A stretch of 64,000 nucleotides of DNA from Candidatus Poribacteria bacterium (GCA_958295945.1 OY282386.1:5264204-5328203); one strand, 5' to 3'; counted from the first letter of the stretch, positions 43,308 through 53,122 are shown. The notes: a model not told the origin generated them from the letters alone. Numbers and translations: made by a program.

Positions 43308-44933
43308 TTAGTCTTGCCGCCAATATGGAATAGTTAATTGATTTCCGTTTCGGACTACGATTCCTACACATGTTGCAATCACTTTCCCAGATGCATCAAC
43401 CCCAGAAGCTACAATGCGATAGCCGTGTGATCGGTATGTTACCCAATCCACAACTTCTCGGAAGGATTGGTCATCAATCTCTTCAATATCCAATAGTTGA
43501 CCGATGTCGCTGAACGGGTTTCCTTTAACTGCATCTTCTGATTGGTTTTGTGCGTCCGGATTCTCCTCTTCACGTCGAGTTACAATCGCTTGTGCTTTAG
43601 TCTGATCCATTCCAGGTAATAATTGCAATATTTCAACAGGTGCGGTATTTATATTGATTAATCCGTTTACGGTATCTCCATCTTTTGTTGTTATTTTATC
43701 AGCGATACTTGCGAGTTCACGAACAGTTAATAATTTTACCTGTTTAATTGCATCAATGTTTTGGAATTGCCCTTGGGAGTTTCGGTGGGCGATAATCCTC
43801 TCAGCAATACCGTTATCAATACCATTAAGTTCCTGAAGGTCTTGTGAACTTGCGGTATTGATGTTGACTTTTGAATTTCCACTATCATCTTCAAAGTTAT
43901 TGTTATTTCTTCCACCGCCAAAACCAGAATCATCTTCACCACCAAAACCAAAATCATCCCCACTTCCAAAGCCAAAATCATCTCCTCCACCAAAACCGCC
44001 ATCATTACTACTTACGGTGTCTACAACAGAAATTTGGTCCTGAATATTATTAAATACATTCTCAGATACAACTTGTACGTCTAACAATGCGGAAAGACCG
44101 CTATGATTACGACTCTGAACAATCGCATTCGCTTCACCTTGAGAAAAAACATTCTGATTGTTGTTAGATTGGATCTGTCGTATCTGATTTGCATTGGCAG
44201 AATTGATATTCACGCGTTGTTGTCCACTTGAATCTGTATTCGTGTCAACAGAATAGACCGTTGCGACATTAACCAGGCCGCCGACACTTGTCATTGTTAG
44301 TGTTGGTGGAAGTACAGTTTCGGGAGTATTTGTTGGAGATGCGGATCCACTTGTTGCTTCTTCCGCTGCAGCTTGTTGCTGTAGTCCGTAAAGTAGTTCA
44401 TCTGTCATTCCTTGTACACGTGCAACATCTCGCACAGTGCGATAGGGTCGTCCTTCAACAATTCGAGTTGCAAGATCACCTAATGCATTAAGTTCGGGTT
44501 GTGCTCCTAAAAACGAGAGTAGATTGCGTATTTGATCTTCTGCTGCCGCGTTGAGGTTAATTTTTGTCGCTTCATCTGTAATCGTAACCTGATAGTTAAT
44601 AAATCCGCCGAGTTGTATACCATCCTCAATCTGCTGTTGAATCGGTTCAGCCCATGCTTCACCGAGTGAATCAAAATTGGTTTCATCAATCGCTAATTTA
44701 GCAACACCCCACTCAAACCCCGATTTCGCTGCGAAATGATGTTTAACTCTGTCAAAAAAGCTGCCTTGTGCTTTAGCTTCGAGATTAAATGAATACAACA
44801 TCTGCATCGCTAAAACAGAAAGGACGGTCAAAATCCAAAGCGTTGAGATAAGTGATAATCCACTTGAATTTCGAAAACTGAACAGGCTCAAAGTGGGATT
44901 TTCAATTTGTGCTTGAGTTGTTCGTGTGTACAT
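43308..44933 (-). CDS. gspK: Type II secretion minor pseudopilin GspK
   Basis: A 541-residue GspK. The prepilin-type start is SGLSLISTLWILTVLSVLAMQ; it lacks Glu at +5, as GspK does. Usual GspK has about 330 residues with one helical insertion. Here four helix-hairpin-helix-like modules are visible, each opened by an INxN-A pattern: KINLNAAAEDQIRNLL, RVNINSANANQIRQI, KVNINTASSQDLQEL and LININTAPVEILQLLPG. A Gly/Asp/Phe low-complexity linker (about 320-350) separates them. GspK caps the pseudopilus with GspI and GspJ, whose genes are next to it. Confidence 0.88.
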   Translation of the reverse strand: MYTRTTQAQIENPTLSLFSFRNSSGLSLISTLWILTVLSVLAMQMLYSFNLEAKAQGSFFDRVKHHFAAKSGFEWGVAKLAIDETNFDSLGEAWAEPIQQQIEDGIQLGGFINYQVTITDEATKINLNAAAEDQIRNLLSFLGAQPELNALGDLATRIVEGRPYRTVRDVARVQGMTDELLYGLQQQAAAEEATSGSASPTNTPETVLPPTLTMTSVGGLVNVATVYSVDTNTDSSGQQRVNINSANANQIRQIQSNNNQNVFSQGEANAIVQSRNHSGLSALLDVQVVSENVFNNIQDQISVVDTVSSNDGGFGGGDDFGFGSGDDFGFGGEDDSGFGGGRNNNNFEDDSGNSKVNINTASSQDLQELNGIDNGIAERIIAHRNSQGQFQNIDAIKQVKLLTVRELASIADKITTKDGDTVNGLININTAPVEILQLLPGMDQTKAQAIVTRREEENPDAQNQSEDAVKGNPFSDIGQLLDIEEIDDQSFREVVDWVTYRSHGYRIVASGVDASGKVIATCVGIVVRNGNQLTIPYWRQD

Positions 44934-44944
44934 TCTAACCTTTT

Positions 44945-45820
44945 CTACTCAGAAGCATTTGCACTTGGAGGCAAATGCACCATAACTGATTGAGTTAACG
45001 CGCCTGGAGGTAATTCACCTGGGGTCCGAACATAAGTCTGTGTTTCTGCGGTTTGTCTTGCTTCTTCATCTATCACACTAAGCAAAATTTGAACGACAAG
45101 TGGAATAGCATCTGTCTGTGTCCACGATTCATAAGGTGCTTCTGCATCATAATACTTAAGATCAAAACTAACAACTCCATTAATTAATGATGTCACTTTG
45201 AAATCAATCGGTGCACCACTTTCATCAACTTGCGGGATTGCACCAGAGTTCATAAATGCGTCAACAACTAATTCAGGGTCTAATGCAGTCGTTACAATAC
45301 GGTATAGTGTTAGTTCTTCTTGCTCAGTGGTATTTTGCTGTCCTTGAACTTGTGATTCTGAATACGGTGGCGGGATATAAGTATTGTTATCCTGCATCTC
45401 TAATGGTATTCTTTGTCCCACATAATACACCACACGTCGGACATCGCTCAGTGTAGGTATTATTGTTGTATCTTTCCTTACCCGCGCCTGTTCTGTGAAC
45501 AAATTTGGATCTGTCCTCACCAATGTTACAAAACTAAGTATATCTGCATCACCTATAGAAGTGGGTGTGTCTTGGGTAAAAATAGCCAACATTTCATCTG
45601 AAGTATCTGCCTGTATCTGACTTAAATCTCTGTTTAAATGGTCTAAAGCGAAACGGACGCGTTGTGCCTGAATTAATTTCGACTCTGCAATATGATATGT
45701 ATCTATAGCGGTATTGAAGACAGCGTAAGATGCACCACCCAAAATTACCATGACACTAACAGCCGTTAGCATCTCAACGAGTGTAATTCCACTGTCTCCA
45801 TTTTTTATCATCTTTCTCAT
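44945..45820 (-). CDS. gspJ: Type II secretion minor pseudopilin GspJ
   Basis: A 291-residue pseudopilin with the cleavage site SG-ITLVEMLTAVSVMVILGG (Glu at +5) and a C-terminal beta-rich domain. The FALDHLNRDLSQI piece after the helix is typical of GspJ. It belongs to the pseudopilus tip complex with GspI and GspK. It is somewhat longer than usual (about 200), with extra loops around residues 150-200. It is followed 11 bases later by gspK. Confidence 0.85.
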   Translation of the reverse strand: MRKMIKNGDSGITLVEMLTAVSVMVILGGASYAVFNTAIDTYHIAESKLIQAQRVRFALDHLNRDLSQIQADTSDEMLAIFTQDTPTSIGDADILSFVTLVRTDPNLFTEQARVRKDTTIIPTLSDVRRVVYYVGQRIPLEMQDNNTYIPPPYSESQVQGQQNTTEQEELTLYRIVTTALDPELVVDAFMNSGAIPQVDESGAPIDFKVTSLINGVVSFDLKYYDAEAPYESWTQTDAIPLVVQILLSVIDEEARQTAETQTYVRTPGELPPGALTQSVMVHLPPSANASE

Positions 45821-45873
45821 AGATCTTTTGCCAAATCAATTGTTTTCTTTGCTGCGAATGCTAAAACTTATTG

Positions 45874-46275
45874 TTACTGTTGTTGAACTGCTCGATCTGC
45901 CATATAGGTAAACATGGCAATTGAATGCACCTTGTTCAAATGTTCCCATGTGACAGTTAATTCAACCTTTCGGAGTCCTAACATTTCCTCAGTTTCTATA
46001 TCTGTTACTACAGATTGCCACTCAAAAATAGAGTTACCACCAAACACATCGTTCTCTTGTCCAACTTCTGGATAACCGTTTGTTTCAATCTCTGCCATCT
46101 TAGATTGCAGCAGGTATAGGGCAGTGATACGATGCTCGGTTTTACCGATGTTGCTTGAAGTATCGCTAAACACCTTTAACAGTGCAGGTAATATAGCAGC
46201 CATAATTGCTATGGTCACAAGTATTTCTGCAAGTGAATACCCTTCTTGATGAGAGAAAACAGTGCGTCTATCCAT
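45874..46275 (-). CDS. gspI: Type II secretion minor pseudopilin GspI
   Basis: A 133-residue pseudopilin with the cleavage site EG-YSLAEILVTIAIMAAILP (Glu at +5) and a short C-terminal domain. Length and position between gspH and gspJ match GspI. LYLLQSKMAEIE is the typical helix after the membrane part. Confidence 0.85.
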   Translation of the reverse strand: MDRRTVFSHQEGYSLAEILVTIAIMAAILPALLKVFSDTSSNIGKTEHRITALYLLQSKMAEIETNGYPEVGQENDVFGGNSIFEWQSVVTDIETEEMLGLRKVELTVTWEHLNKVHSIAMFTYMADRAVQQQ

Positions 46276-46282
46276 CTTATAA

Positions 46283-46912
46283 TCAGTTTCCTAATTCTAA
46301 CGTTTGTATTTGTTGGGGTGACAATTCTCGGATACTTGCTCGTCCGGTTGCTGCCTCAACAGTGATTGCCATAACATCGTCATCAATATTTTGCAAATAC
46401 ACGATAGTATCTACCGATGTTGCTATCGGAGAGAAATAAACATAATCCACACCAGTAATAATTTGCTGGTTCACACCGTTATTTGTTGTAACTATAGCCG
46501 TTATCGTGATACCTCTATTCAGTGGTCGTGGAATTCCCATGATTCCATCAGTTCGAGAGACCATCACTTGTTGACCATTTGCAGTCACGCTGTTTGTAGA
46601 TCGTCCAGCAGACGCTGCAGGATTTTGGATATCAAAAGTTTCACTGGAAGCCAACCAATATCTATTAGCATCAATATCAAACACCACAAGATGCGTATTT
46701 TTTTCAGTAATCGCCATGTCTCGAGCAAAGCCGAGTGTATCAACAATTGCTCGGGCAGAGGTCTTTAACCGACGTGATGCTGCAAAACCCCGCAATGCAG
46801 GCGCAGATATGGAGGACAATACGGCAATAATCGCCAATACTACCATGATTTCCATAAGACTAAAACCACCTTCTGCTTTACAGGTAGTTCGTCTCTGACA
46901 ATCTTTCATCAT
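46283..46912 (-). CDS. gspH: Type II secretion minor pseudopilin GspH
   Basis: A 209-residue pseudopilin from ATG 46912; a longer frame reaching 47029 would overlap gspG by 86 bases and give a leader far too long. The leader MMKDCQRRTTCKAEGG precedes FSLMEIMVVLAIIAVLSS with Glu at +5. LKTSARAIVDTLGFARDMAI is the family-typical helix. GspH lies between tip and shaft of the pseudopilus. The stop is seven bases from the gspI start. Confidence 0.82.
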   Translation of the reverse strand: MMKDCQRRTTCKAEGGFSLMEIMVVLAIIAVLSSISAPALRGFAASRRLKTSARAIVDTLGFARDMAITEKNTHLVVFDIDANRYWLASSETFDIQNPAASAGRSTNSVTANGQQVMVSRTDGIMGIPRPLNRGITITAIVTTNNGVNQQIITGVDYVYFSPIATSVDTIVYLQNIDDDVMAITVEAATGRASIRELSPQQIQTLELGN

Positions 46913-46943
46913 GCGGGGTTTAATTCTATGTAACAATATTAGT

Positions 46944-47411
46944 TTACCTTGCGCTGGTTTCTTGTTCATCAACCCAGCTGGTGATATCCGTATCAAGATC
47001 TTCACCTCCAAGTTTTCCATCTCTACCATAAGACATCAAATCGTAATCGTATCCTTCGTGTGTTCCAGGATACCGGTATACATAGGCGTTACCCCATGGA
47101 TCAAGGGAAATTGGGTCCGTCACGTAAGGTCCTCGCCAACTTGTTAGTTCTTGGCTTGGAGAACGCCATAATGCATCTAAACCCTCTTCAGTACTGGGGT
47201 ATCTACCGACATGAACTGAAAAAAGTGACAATGAAACCTTTAGATTAGATATTTCTGTTTCTGCTTTACTTACCTTAGCATCGTCAATTGCAGTTATTAC
47301 ACGCGGTGCTATAAATGCAGCCAAAATACCTAAGATCGCTATAACGATCGTTAGTTCAATCAGTGTTAGTCCTGATTCGTCTGTTCTAAACTGTTTAAAC
47401 ATGTAACTCAC
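46944..47411 (-). CDS. gspG: Type II secretion major pseudopilin GspG
   Basis: A 155-residue major pseudopilin. The cleavage site is SG-LTLIELTIVIAILGILAAF with Glu at +5. The C-terminal part carries the GspG hallmarks RYPSTEEGLDALW, WRGPYV, DPWGNAYVYRYPG and a Ca-site-like SYGRDGKLGGEDLDTDI. It polymerises into the pseudopilus that pushes cargo through the secretin. Start may be Met1 or Met4. A 127-base gap with AT-rich DNA separates it from gspF. Confidence 0.93.
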   Translation of the reverse strand: MSYMFKQFRTDESGLTLIELTIVIAILGILAAFIAPRVITAIDDAKVSKAETEISNLKVSLSLFSVHVGRYPSTEEGLDALWRSPSQELTSWRGPYVTDPISLDPWGNAYVYRYPGTHEGYDYDLMSYGRDGKLGGEDLDTDITSWVDEQETSAR

Positions 47412-47538
47412 TCCTTTATGTTTGTGCAGTGCACAAATTCTTAGTTTTAGTTTTATGTAAAACTTGTCTGTGTTTAGACATATATGTTCTGTGATAGTTT
47501 AGATAATTTAACCTTGAAAAACCGTAACGTCTGTCATA

Positions 47539-48759
47539 CTATTCTATCAACTTGTTTACCTCAAAAATAGGTAGAATCATTGCTACAGCGATAAACCCGA
47601 TGAGTAAACCCATTATCAGTATAACTAAAGGACCGATTGAACCCGTCACGCGTTCAAGACTTTTCTTGATTTCCATGTCGTAGTAATCAGACAACTTTGT
47701 TAACATCGTAACAGGTTCACCAGATTCCTCACCGACAGCGATCATGTGTGTCACGAGTGTAGGAAAGTCCTTGCGTTGTTCAAGTTCACGAGACAATGTT
47801 GACCCTTGTTCTACCTCTTTTTCAGTTTCAGCTATAATATTGCTGTAAAACTTGTTACCGATTGTATCTTTTACAACATTTAGGGCGGGGAGCATGCGGA
47901 CACCGTTTTCCAAGAGTGTTGCCATTGTCCGAGTAAAGCGGACGACAGCAAATGTGCTAAATATTTCCCCTACGAGCGGTAACTTTGTCTTTAATTTATC
48001 AAACTGTGTTTTACCGGTATCTGTCTTTAAGTAATTTCTTAGTAAAACAAACACAGGAGCAGCAACTAATAATCCTACCCACCAATACGCAGCCAACGCA
48101 TCTGATATACCAATTAGGATAAGTGTCGGCATTGGTAAGTCTCCACCAAGGTCCTCAAACATAATCGTGAACTTTGGAATTACGAAGATCATCAAAATAG
48201 CAACTGACAACATCATTAGGCAGAAGAGAATAGCGGGATAGAACAATGCAGATACAACTTGGTTTTTGAGAAGTCGTTGCCGTTCAGCGAATTTAGCTAA
48301 ACGTTCCAAAACCCCACCTAATACACCACCAGCTTCTCCCGCTTTGACCATGTTAACATAGAGTTCAGAAAATACCTTTGGATGTTCTTTCAATGCATCG
48401 TTAAATGTTGCCCCGTGTTCAACATCGTATTTGACTTGTGATATAACTCGGTTCAATTCTGGATTTGAAATCTGATCTAATGTAACCTCTATCGCGCGTG
48501 GAAGGGCGACGTGTGCGTTCACCAATGCCGCCAACTGGTATGTGAAGAATTCAACTTCAGCCGGTTTGATTTTCTTCGTGCCGATACTAAATAGGCGTTT
48601 TGCTTTAGTTTCAAGGATCTCACCCTCTTCTACAACTTTCGTCGGCCAATAACCCATCTGCGTTAATTGCGATATAAGTTCACCTCTGGAATCTGCTTCT
48701 AAGGTATTGCTGACAGTTTGCCCGGCATTGGTGAGGGCTTCATATTGAAATCTTGGCAT
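47539..48759 (-). CDS. gspF: Type II secretion platform protein GspF
   Basis: A 406-residue inner-membrane platform protein. It begins PRFQYEALTNAGQTV, has two copies of the T2SSF helical domain (FFTYQLAALVNAHVALPRAIE and RFTRTMATLLENGVRMLPALN) and three to four membrane segments near residues 170-190, 215-235 and 375-400. It contacts GspE and GspL. Full length and next to gspE, as in most such operons. Confidence 0.93.
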   Translation of the reverse strand: MPRFQYEALTNAGQTVSNTLEADSRGELISQLTQMGYWPTKVVEEGEILETKAKRLFSIGTKKIKPAEVEFFTYQLAALVNAHVALPRAIEVTLDQISNPELNRVISQVKYDVEHGATFNDALKEHPKVFSELYVNMVKAGEAGGVLGGVLERLAKFAERQRLLKNQVVSALFYPAILFCLMMLSVAILMIFVIPKFTIMFEDLGGDLPMPTLILIGISDALAAYWWVGLLVAAPVFVLLRNYLKTDTGKTQFDKLKTKLPLVGEIFSTFAVVRFTRTMATLLENGVRMLPALNVVKDTIGNKFYSNIIAETEKEVEQGSTLSRELEQRKDFPTLVTHMIAVGEESGEPVTMLTKLSDYYDMEIKKSLERVTGSIGPLVILIMGLLIGFIAVAMILPIFEVNKLIE

Positions 48760-48825
48760 AGTTAATCTCTCATTATAGTAATTTCATAAGTTTTCAAGAG
48801 GATAAATAAGTTAATTACCACAACG

Positions 48826-50709
48826 CTATTCAGAACTGAGTGAATCACTCTCATCAAAATCATAAACATCTTCTTGTGTAAGTCGAGCTACTTCCGCAAT
48901 AGTTGTTTGTCCTTCAGTTATCTTTTTCCATCCATCCTCGCGTAGACTCCGCATACCCATTTTCATTGCAAGTTGACGAAGTTCACTGGTTGAGGGGCGT
49001 TCAAGTGAAAGTGAACGTACTTCTTCAGACATATAAATAACTTCAAAAATACCGATCCTGCCTTTATAACCTCTACCACGACATTCTTTGCAACCATCAT
49101 CATTAGCCCTTGGAATTTCAAGGTCTGTTGACACATTGACACCGTTATTGGTAAAGAATCCAGAAATTTCCTCTTCACTCGGTTTATACATTTCACAGCA
49201 TGAATGACAAACTCGTCTTGCTAAACGTTGGGCAATAATTCCTTCCAAAGTTGAAGCAACCAAATATGGTTCAACACCCATATCAATCAGACGGGTGATA
49301 GCACCAGGGGCATCGTTTGTGTGGAGTGTGCTAAATACAAGGTGTCCCGTAAGCGATGTATGGATAGCCATTTCGGCAGTTTCTTCATCACGAATTTCAC
49401 CGACTAATACCTTATCAGGGTCTTGCCGTAAAATATGCCGTAACCCATTTGCAAATGAAAATCCAATTTCAGGGTTGACTTGGACTTGGTTGATGCCTTC
49501 TAATTCATATTCAACTGGATCTTCAAGTGTAATAATTTTGACGTGTGGTGTATTAATCTCTTTCAGACATGCATAAAGTGATGTAGTTTTTCCGCTACCA
49601 GTCGGACCCGTTGCAAGAATAATTCCGTGCGGCTTATGTATCATTCGTTGGAAAAGATCAAAATTGTCATGTGTAAGACCGAGTTGCGTTAATCCAAATT
49701 CTATAGATTGACGGTCAAGAATACGGAGCACAACACTTTCACTATGCTGCGTAGCGACAGTAGGCACTGTAGAAACACGAAGGTCTATCTGTCGCCCACC
49801 GAGACTGCCAATCTCCATATTAATTTTTCCATCCTGTGGACGCCGACGCTCGGCAACATCCATCTCCGCAAGAATTTTGATACGTGACGTAATTGCAGAC
49901 TGGAGATACGCAGGCGGTTGCGGTTGATCTTCCAATACACCATCAACACGATAACGAATCTTTAGTTCACTCTGATAGGGTTCAATATGGATATCACTTG
50001 CACCCGCACGCACTGCGTCAATGATCATCTGATAAACTGCATCAACAACTGTCGGGTCTTCGCTCAGATCCTTTTCATCAATACCGAAGTCTTCAATACT
50101 TGCACGTTCAATTGTGGCAGCAGCACCAACTGGACCTTTGATACCTGCACTCAAGATTGATGCAGCATCCTTACCGTAAAACCGAACGATAGCCTCTGTA
50201 ATCTCGTCTTCATCGGCAAGAAGAAGATTAAGCTCACATTCAGTAAAATAGCGTATTTGGTCAATCAACATCACATCTTGAATATCCGACACTGCTATAG
50301 TCAGAATGTTGTCTTCAAGATGTATTGGGAAAACCTTATTGCGATTAGCAAAACTTGGTTGCACCTTGTCAAGGGCTTCCTTCTCTGGATTTATGTTATC
50401 AAAATGAGTTATAGGTGTGCCGTATTCACGCCCTTTTTTGGCAAGTTCAAGGATTTTCGGAGACACATACTCTGATAAAACTGACTCTTCAGATTCGCCT
50501 GCCTTTTCTATTTCATCAAGAATTTGGTGGTAACTTTCCAAACCCGCCTGATCATCATCATTACCATTCACATCAACATCAGATTGGATCGGTTTATTCA
50601 CCCAACCTTCAAGAATCTTTTCATGAATCTCATGATAATCTTCATCAGAAATCAAATTCGCATCACGCAATACTTCTACAAGCGACTTCTTAACAGGAGC
50701 TCCGTACAT
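48826..50709 (-). CDS. gspE: Type II secretion ATPase GspE
   Basis: A 627-residue secretion ATPase, first gene of the operon. An N-terminal helical region and GspE_N domain (to about residue 180) are followed by the ATPase: SDIHIEPY (239-245), Walker A ATGPTGSGKTT (366-376), LEDPVE, Walker B-like KVLVGEIRDEET and the His box FSTLHTNDAPGA. The four-Cys zinc module is present (CHSC at 501-504; CKEC at 540-543). The acidic insertion at residues 42-80 is longer than usual. It powers pseudopilus assembly. The upstream 750 bases should hold the operon promoter. Confidence 0.94.
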   Translation of the reverse strand: MYGAPVKKSLVEVLRDANLISDEDYHEIHEKILEGWVNKPIQSDVDVNGNDDDQAGLESYHQILDEIEKAGESEESVLSEYVSPKILELAKKGREYGTPITHFDNINPEKEALDKVQPSFANRNKVFPIHLEDNILTIAVSDIQDVMLIDQIRYFTECELNLLLADEDEITEAIVRFYGKDAASILSAGIKGPVGAAATIERASIEDFGIDEKDLSEDPTVVDAVYQMIIDAVRAGASDIHIEPYQSELKIRYRVDGVLEDQPQPPAYLQSAITSRIKILAEMDVAERRRPQDGKINMEIGSLGGRQIDLRVSTVPTVATQHSESVVLRILDRQSIEFGLTQLGLTHDNFDLFQRMIHKPHGIILATGPTGSGKTTSLYACLKEINTPHVKIITLEDPVEYELEGINQVQVNPEIGFSFANGLRHILRQDPDKVLVGEIRDEETAEMAIHTSLTGHLVFSTLHTNDAPGAITRLIDMGVEPYLVASTLEGIIAQRLARRVCHSCCEMYKPSEEEISGFFTNNGVNVSTDLEIPRANDDGCKECRGRGYKGRIGIFEVIYMSEEVRSLSLERPSTSELRQLAMKMGMRSLREDGWKKITEGQTTIAEVARLTQEDVYDFDESDSLSSE

Positions 50710-51025
50710 AATTTTATGTTCCTCATTGGTCTGTCTGATAATCAGTGTTTTTGACGCAGGAAAACGAAATTAGTTTAAGTCAGCAGCATTCACACTATAC
50801 ATAATTGTTGGTTTAACCGAAGTATTTATCTATATCGCCACGGGGGTGGTTTATCACTATGAAAAGTAATATCGTGTGGGAATTTTGAAACTTCTCAATT
50901 TAGTTTCGGAATGGATATCTGGACTGTTATATCACGAATTTACCCATTTAAGACGATATGGAATGAAAAAAGTTTAATTACCCCACAAATATAATTTCAC
51001 AAATATGACCCATTTAAAATAAAAT
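50710..51025. other. AT-rich gap upstream of gspE
   Basis: Non-coding and AT-rich. It contains a possible minus-strand -10 box (TATAGT at 50794-50799) without a convincing -35 partner. CCCATTTAA occurs twice (about 50943 and 51009). No gene is seen. Confidence 0.4.
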
Positions 51026-51168
51026 AACCTAAGTTTTACCTACTGAATATGAATCATCAAATTACTTTATCACAGAAAGAAACCAAGGAATTCTGCATAT
51101 TGTTGTGCCACTTCTTATAAATCGGGGTTACAAACCCCTCCAACAAATGATAGGTGGCAACTTAGGTT
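51026..51168. mobile_element. 143-bp MITE with AAAAT target duplication
   Basis: Ends AACCTAAGTT and AACTTAGGTT, extended imperfectly to ACCTA/TAGGT. AAAAT flanks both sides (51021-51025 and 51169-51173). Its interior matches the inverse of 23388-23505 and includes a GGGGTT/AACCCC hairpin. No coding capacity. Confidence 0.82.
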
Positions 51169-51387
51169 AAAATAACTGAAACTGAATTTCTTAGGATAAC
51201 AATCTACCATAAATGTATCATATCTCAGATTGGTCAAAGTGCTGTCTTTCACTAAATCCAATTTCCTATTTAGACTAAAGAACCCTGTTTAAGTTCGTAA
51301 TTTGCTAAAAAAGTAGTGAAAATGGTATTTTAAAGCGTTTTTCGTCAAAATTTGACAATATATAGTCATTTTTATTAAACAATTTGC

Positions 51388-51417
51388 TTGACAATACGTT
51401 ATAGTATATTGTAATAT
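51388..51417 (+). promoter_or_regulatory. Promoter of the sigma factor operon
   Basis: TTGACA at 51388-51393, 18 bases and TAATAT at 51412-51417, 50 bases before the sigma factor ATG at 51468. AT-rich DNA surrounds it. Confidence 0.55.
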
Positions 51418-51467
51418 ATTTTTTGGGCAGGTTTTATATTGAAATTTTATACAAGGAGAGGAGAAGA

Positions 51468-52436
51468 ATGGAAACCGAGTTCTTCGGTGAAACAGAAGAT
51501 ATTGAAGGTGTTGACACATTAATAGATGGGGTGTATCCTTCGGAAGAAACAGAAGATGTAAATGACTACAAAGGTAGTGATAGAAGTGCTCTAACTAGTT
51601 GGTTACGGAGTGTCGCGGGGCATCGATTATTAACTCGCGAAGAAGAAGTTGAATTAGCAAAACGAATTGAGACAGGAGATACAGCAGCGCGCGACGAGTT
51701 GGTTCAGGCCAATTTGCGTCTCGTCATTTCTATCGCTGTCAGATACCAAGGAAACAAGGTCCCGCTTGAAGATTTGATCCAAGAAGGTAATATCGGATTA
51801 ATTAAAGCTGCAACTAAGTTTGATTATCGGAAAGGCTTTAAGTTCAGTACCTACGCAATCTGGTGGATTAAGCAATCAATTATGCGGACACTTGATAACT
51901 TCGCACGATCTATTCGTTTACCCGCGTATATCGTCGCGAAAATGAACAAGTTTGATGCAACTTACGCTGCTCTTTGCCAAGAACTTCAGCGAGAACCGAC
52001 GCGTTCTGAAATCGCTGAAGCTCTTGACCTAACTGTACAACAAGTAGAAGAAATTCTTACTTTCAATGCTGACACCATTTCAATGGATTTACCACTAGGT
52101 GATGAACGCTCATCCCGAAGTTCTGCTACACTGGGGGATCTGATCGAAGACCCAGCAACAACTTCAGAAGATGGCGCAATTGCACAATTGATCACACATG
52201 ATTTGGTACAACAGTTCCTCAGCAAACTTTCTGAACGTGAACAGCAAGTTCTTAAAATGCGGTTTGGGCTTGAAGATGGAGAACGGAAAACACTACGCGA
52301 AATCGGAGATGCCCTTGACGTCACACGAGAACGAATTCGACAATTAGAAATCTATGCAATTTCGCAATTAAGCAACCTTTACAACGAAATGGGGGAATTC
52401 CGAACAGATTATAATGCTGACAAAACAGCAGCTTGA
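51468..52436 (+). CDS. rpoD: RNA polymerase sigma-70 factor, RpoD/SigA type
   Basis: A 322-residue sigma factor from ATG 51468 behind AAGGAGAGG; a TTG at 51423 falls on the promoter. Region 1.2 (LTSWLRSVAGHRLLTREEEVELA), region 2 (LRLVISIAVRYQG, LEDLIQEGNIGLIKAATKFDYRKGF), 2.4 (TLDNFARSIRLPAYI), region 3 and region 4.2 (EIGDALDVTRERIRQLE) are all complete. Region 1.1 is absent; a short acidic N-terminus replaces it. It may be the primary factor or a group 2 relative. The -10/-35 boxes throughout this window fit recognition by such a factor. nfuA follows in the operon. Confidence 0.88.
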   Translation: METEFFGETEDIEGVDTLIDGVYPSEETEDVNDYKGSDRSALTSWLRSVAGHRLLTREEEVELAKRIETGDTAARDELVQANLRLVISIAVRYQGNKVPLEDLIQEGNIGLIKAATKFDYRKGFKFSTYAIWWIKQSIMRTLDNFARSIRLPAYIVAKMNKFDATYAALCQELQREPTRSEIAEALDLTVQQVEEILTFNADTISMDLPLGDERSSRSSATLGDLIEDPATTSEDGAIAQLITHDLVQQFLSKLSEREQQVLKMRFGLEDGERKTLREIGDALDVTRERIRQLEIYAISQLSNLYNEMGEFRTDYNADKTAA

Positions 52437-52459
52437 TTTTGGATACCCAAAGGAAACTT

Positions 52460-53074
52460 ATGAAGAATCTATTTAAAAAACTTGCAGGATCTGAATCCTC
52501 TTTATTAAAGGTGACAAAAACCGCGCAAGACAAGATTCAAGACGTAATTGATGCTGAAGATGTGGAGGTGGAAGGACTGCGAATCAGTATTGAAGGTCGC
52601 AGTGCTTCCGATTTCCAATATAGTCTCGGTTTGGCAACGGATACCGAAGAAGACGACATTGTCATTGAAATGGATTCTTTTAAAGTATTGGTTGATGCCA
52701 AAAGTGCACCAGACCTTAAAGGCGCAGTTATTGACTATGTTGAAGACCTCAATTCCAGCGGCTTTAAGATAGAAAACCCAAACAAACCGACATGGGATAA
52801 TCCCAAGGCACAAAAAATTCAAGAACTCATTGATGAAAGAATTAACCCGGCAGTTGCAGCTCACGGTGGACAAATTGAATTGCTGAACGTTGAAGATGAT
52901 GCAATTTATATTCACATGGGGGGTGGATGCCAAGGATGCGGCATGGCGAATGCAACGCTCAAACATGGTATTGAAGCCATGATTCAGGAAGTATTCCCTG
53001 AGATCAAACAGGTCATTGATACTACCGACCATGCATCAGGAACTAATCCTTATTATGCTGCTGCGGAAGGATAG
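52460..53074 (+). CDS. nfuA: NfuA-like Fe-S cluster carrier
   Basis: A 204-residue protein from ATG 52460 behind AAAGGA; a TTG overlapping the upstream stop is unlikely. The N-terminal half is an A-type (HesB/IscA) domain (VTKTAQDKIQDVI, LRISIEG) without the usual three Cys, as in NfuA. The C-terminal half is a NifU C-terminal domain with the cluster-binding C-x-x-C (GGGCQGCGMANATLK). It would carry a 4Fe-4S cluster to target proteins. It is preceded by the sigma factor and followed by the coiled-coil gene. Confidence 0.9.
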   Translation: MKNLFKKLAGSESSLLKVTKTAQDKIQDVIDAEDVEVEGLRISIEGRSASDFQYSLGLATDTEEDDIVIEMDSFKVLVDAKSAPDLKGAVIDYVEDLNSSGFKIENPNKPTWDNPKAQKIQELIDERINPAVAAHGGQIELLNVEDDAIYIHMGGGCQGCGMANATLKHGIEAMIQEVFPEIKQVIDTTDHASGTNPYYAAAEG

Positions 53075-53122
53075 GGTGTCTCTGGCTTCAGTATACATAT
53101 CATTGTCAATGGAGATGAGACG

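Noticed and set aside
46913-47029. Longer GspH start at 47029
   Set aside because: It would overlap gspG by 86 bases and give a prepilin leader of over 50 residues.
51423-51467. Earlier start of the sigma factor at TTG 51423
   Set aside because: It overlaps the promoter; ATG 51468 has a strong AAGGAGAGG site.
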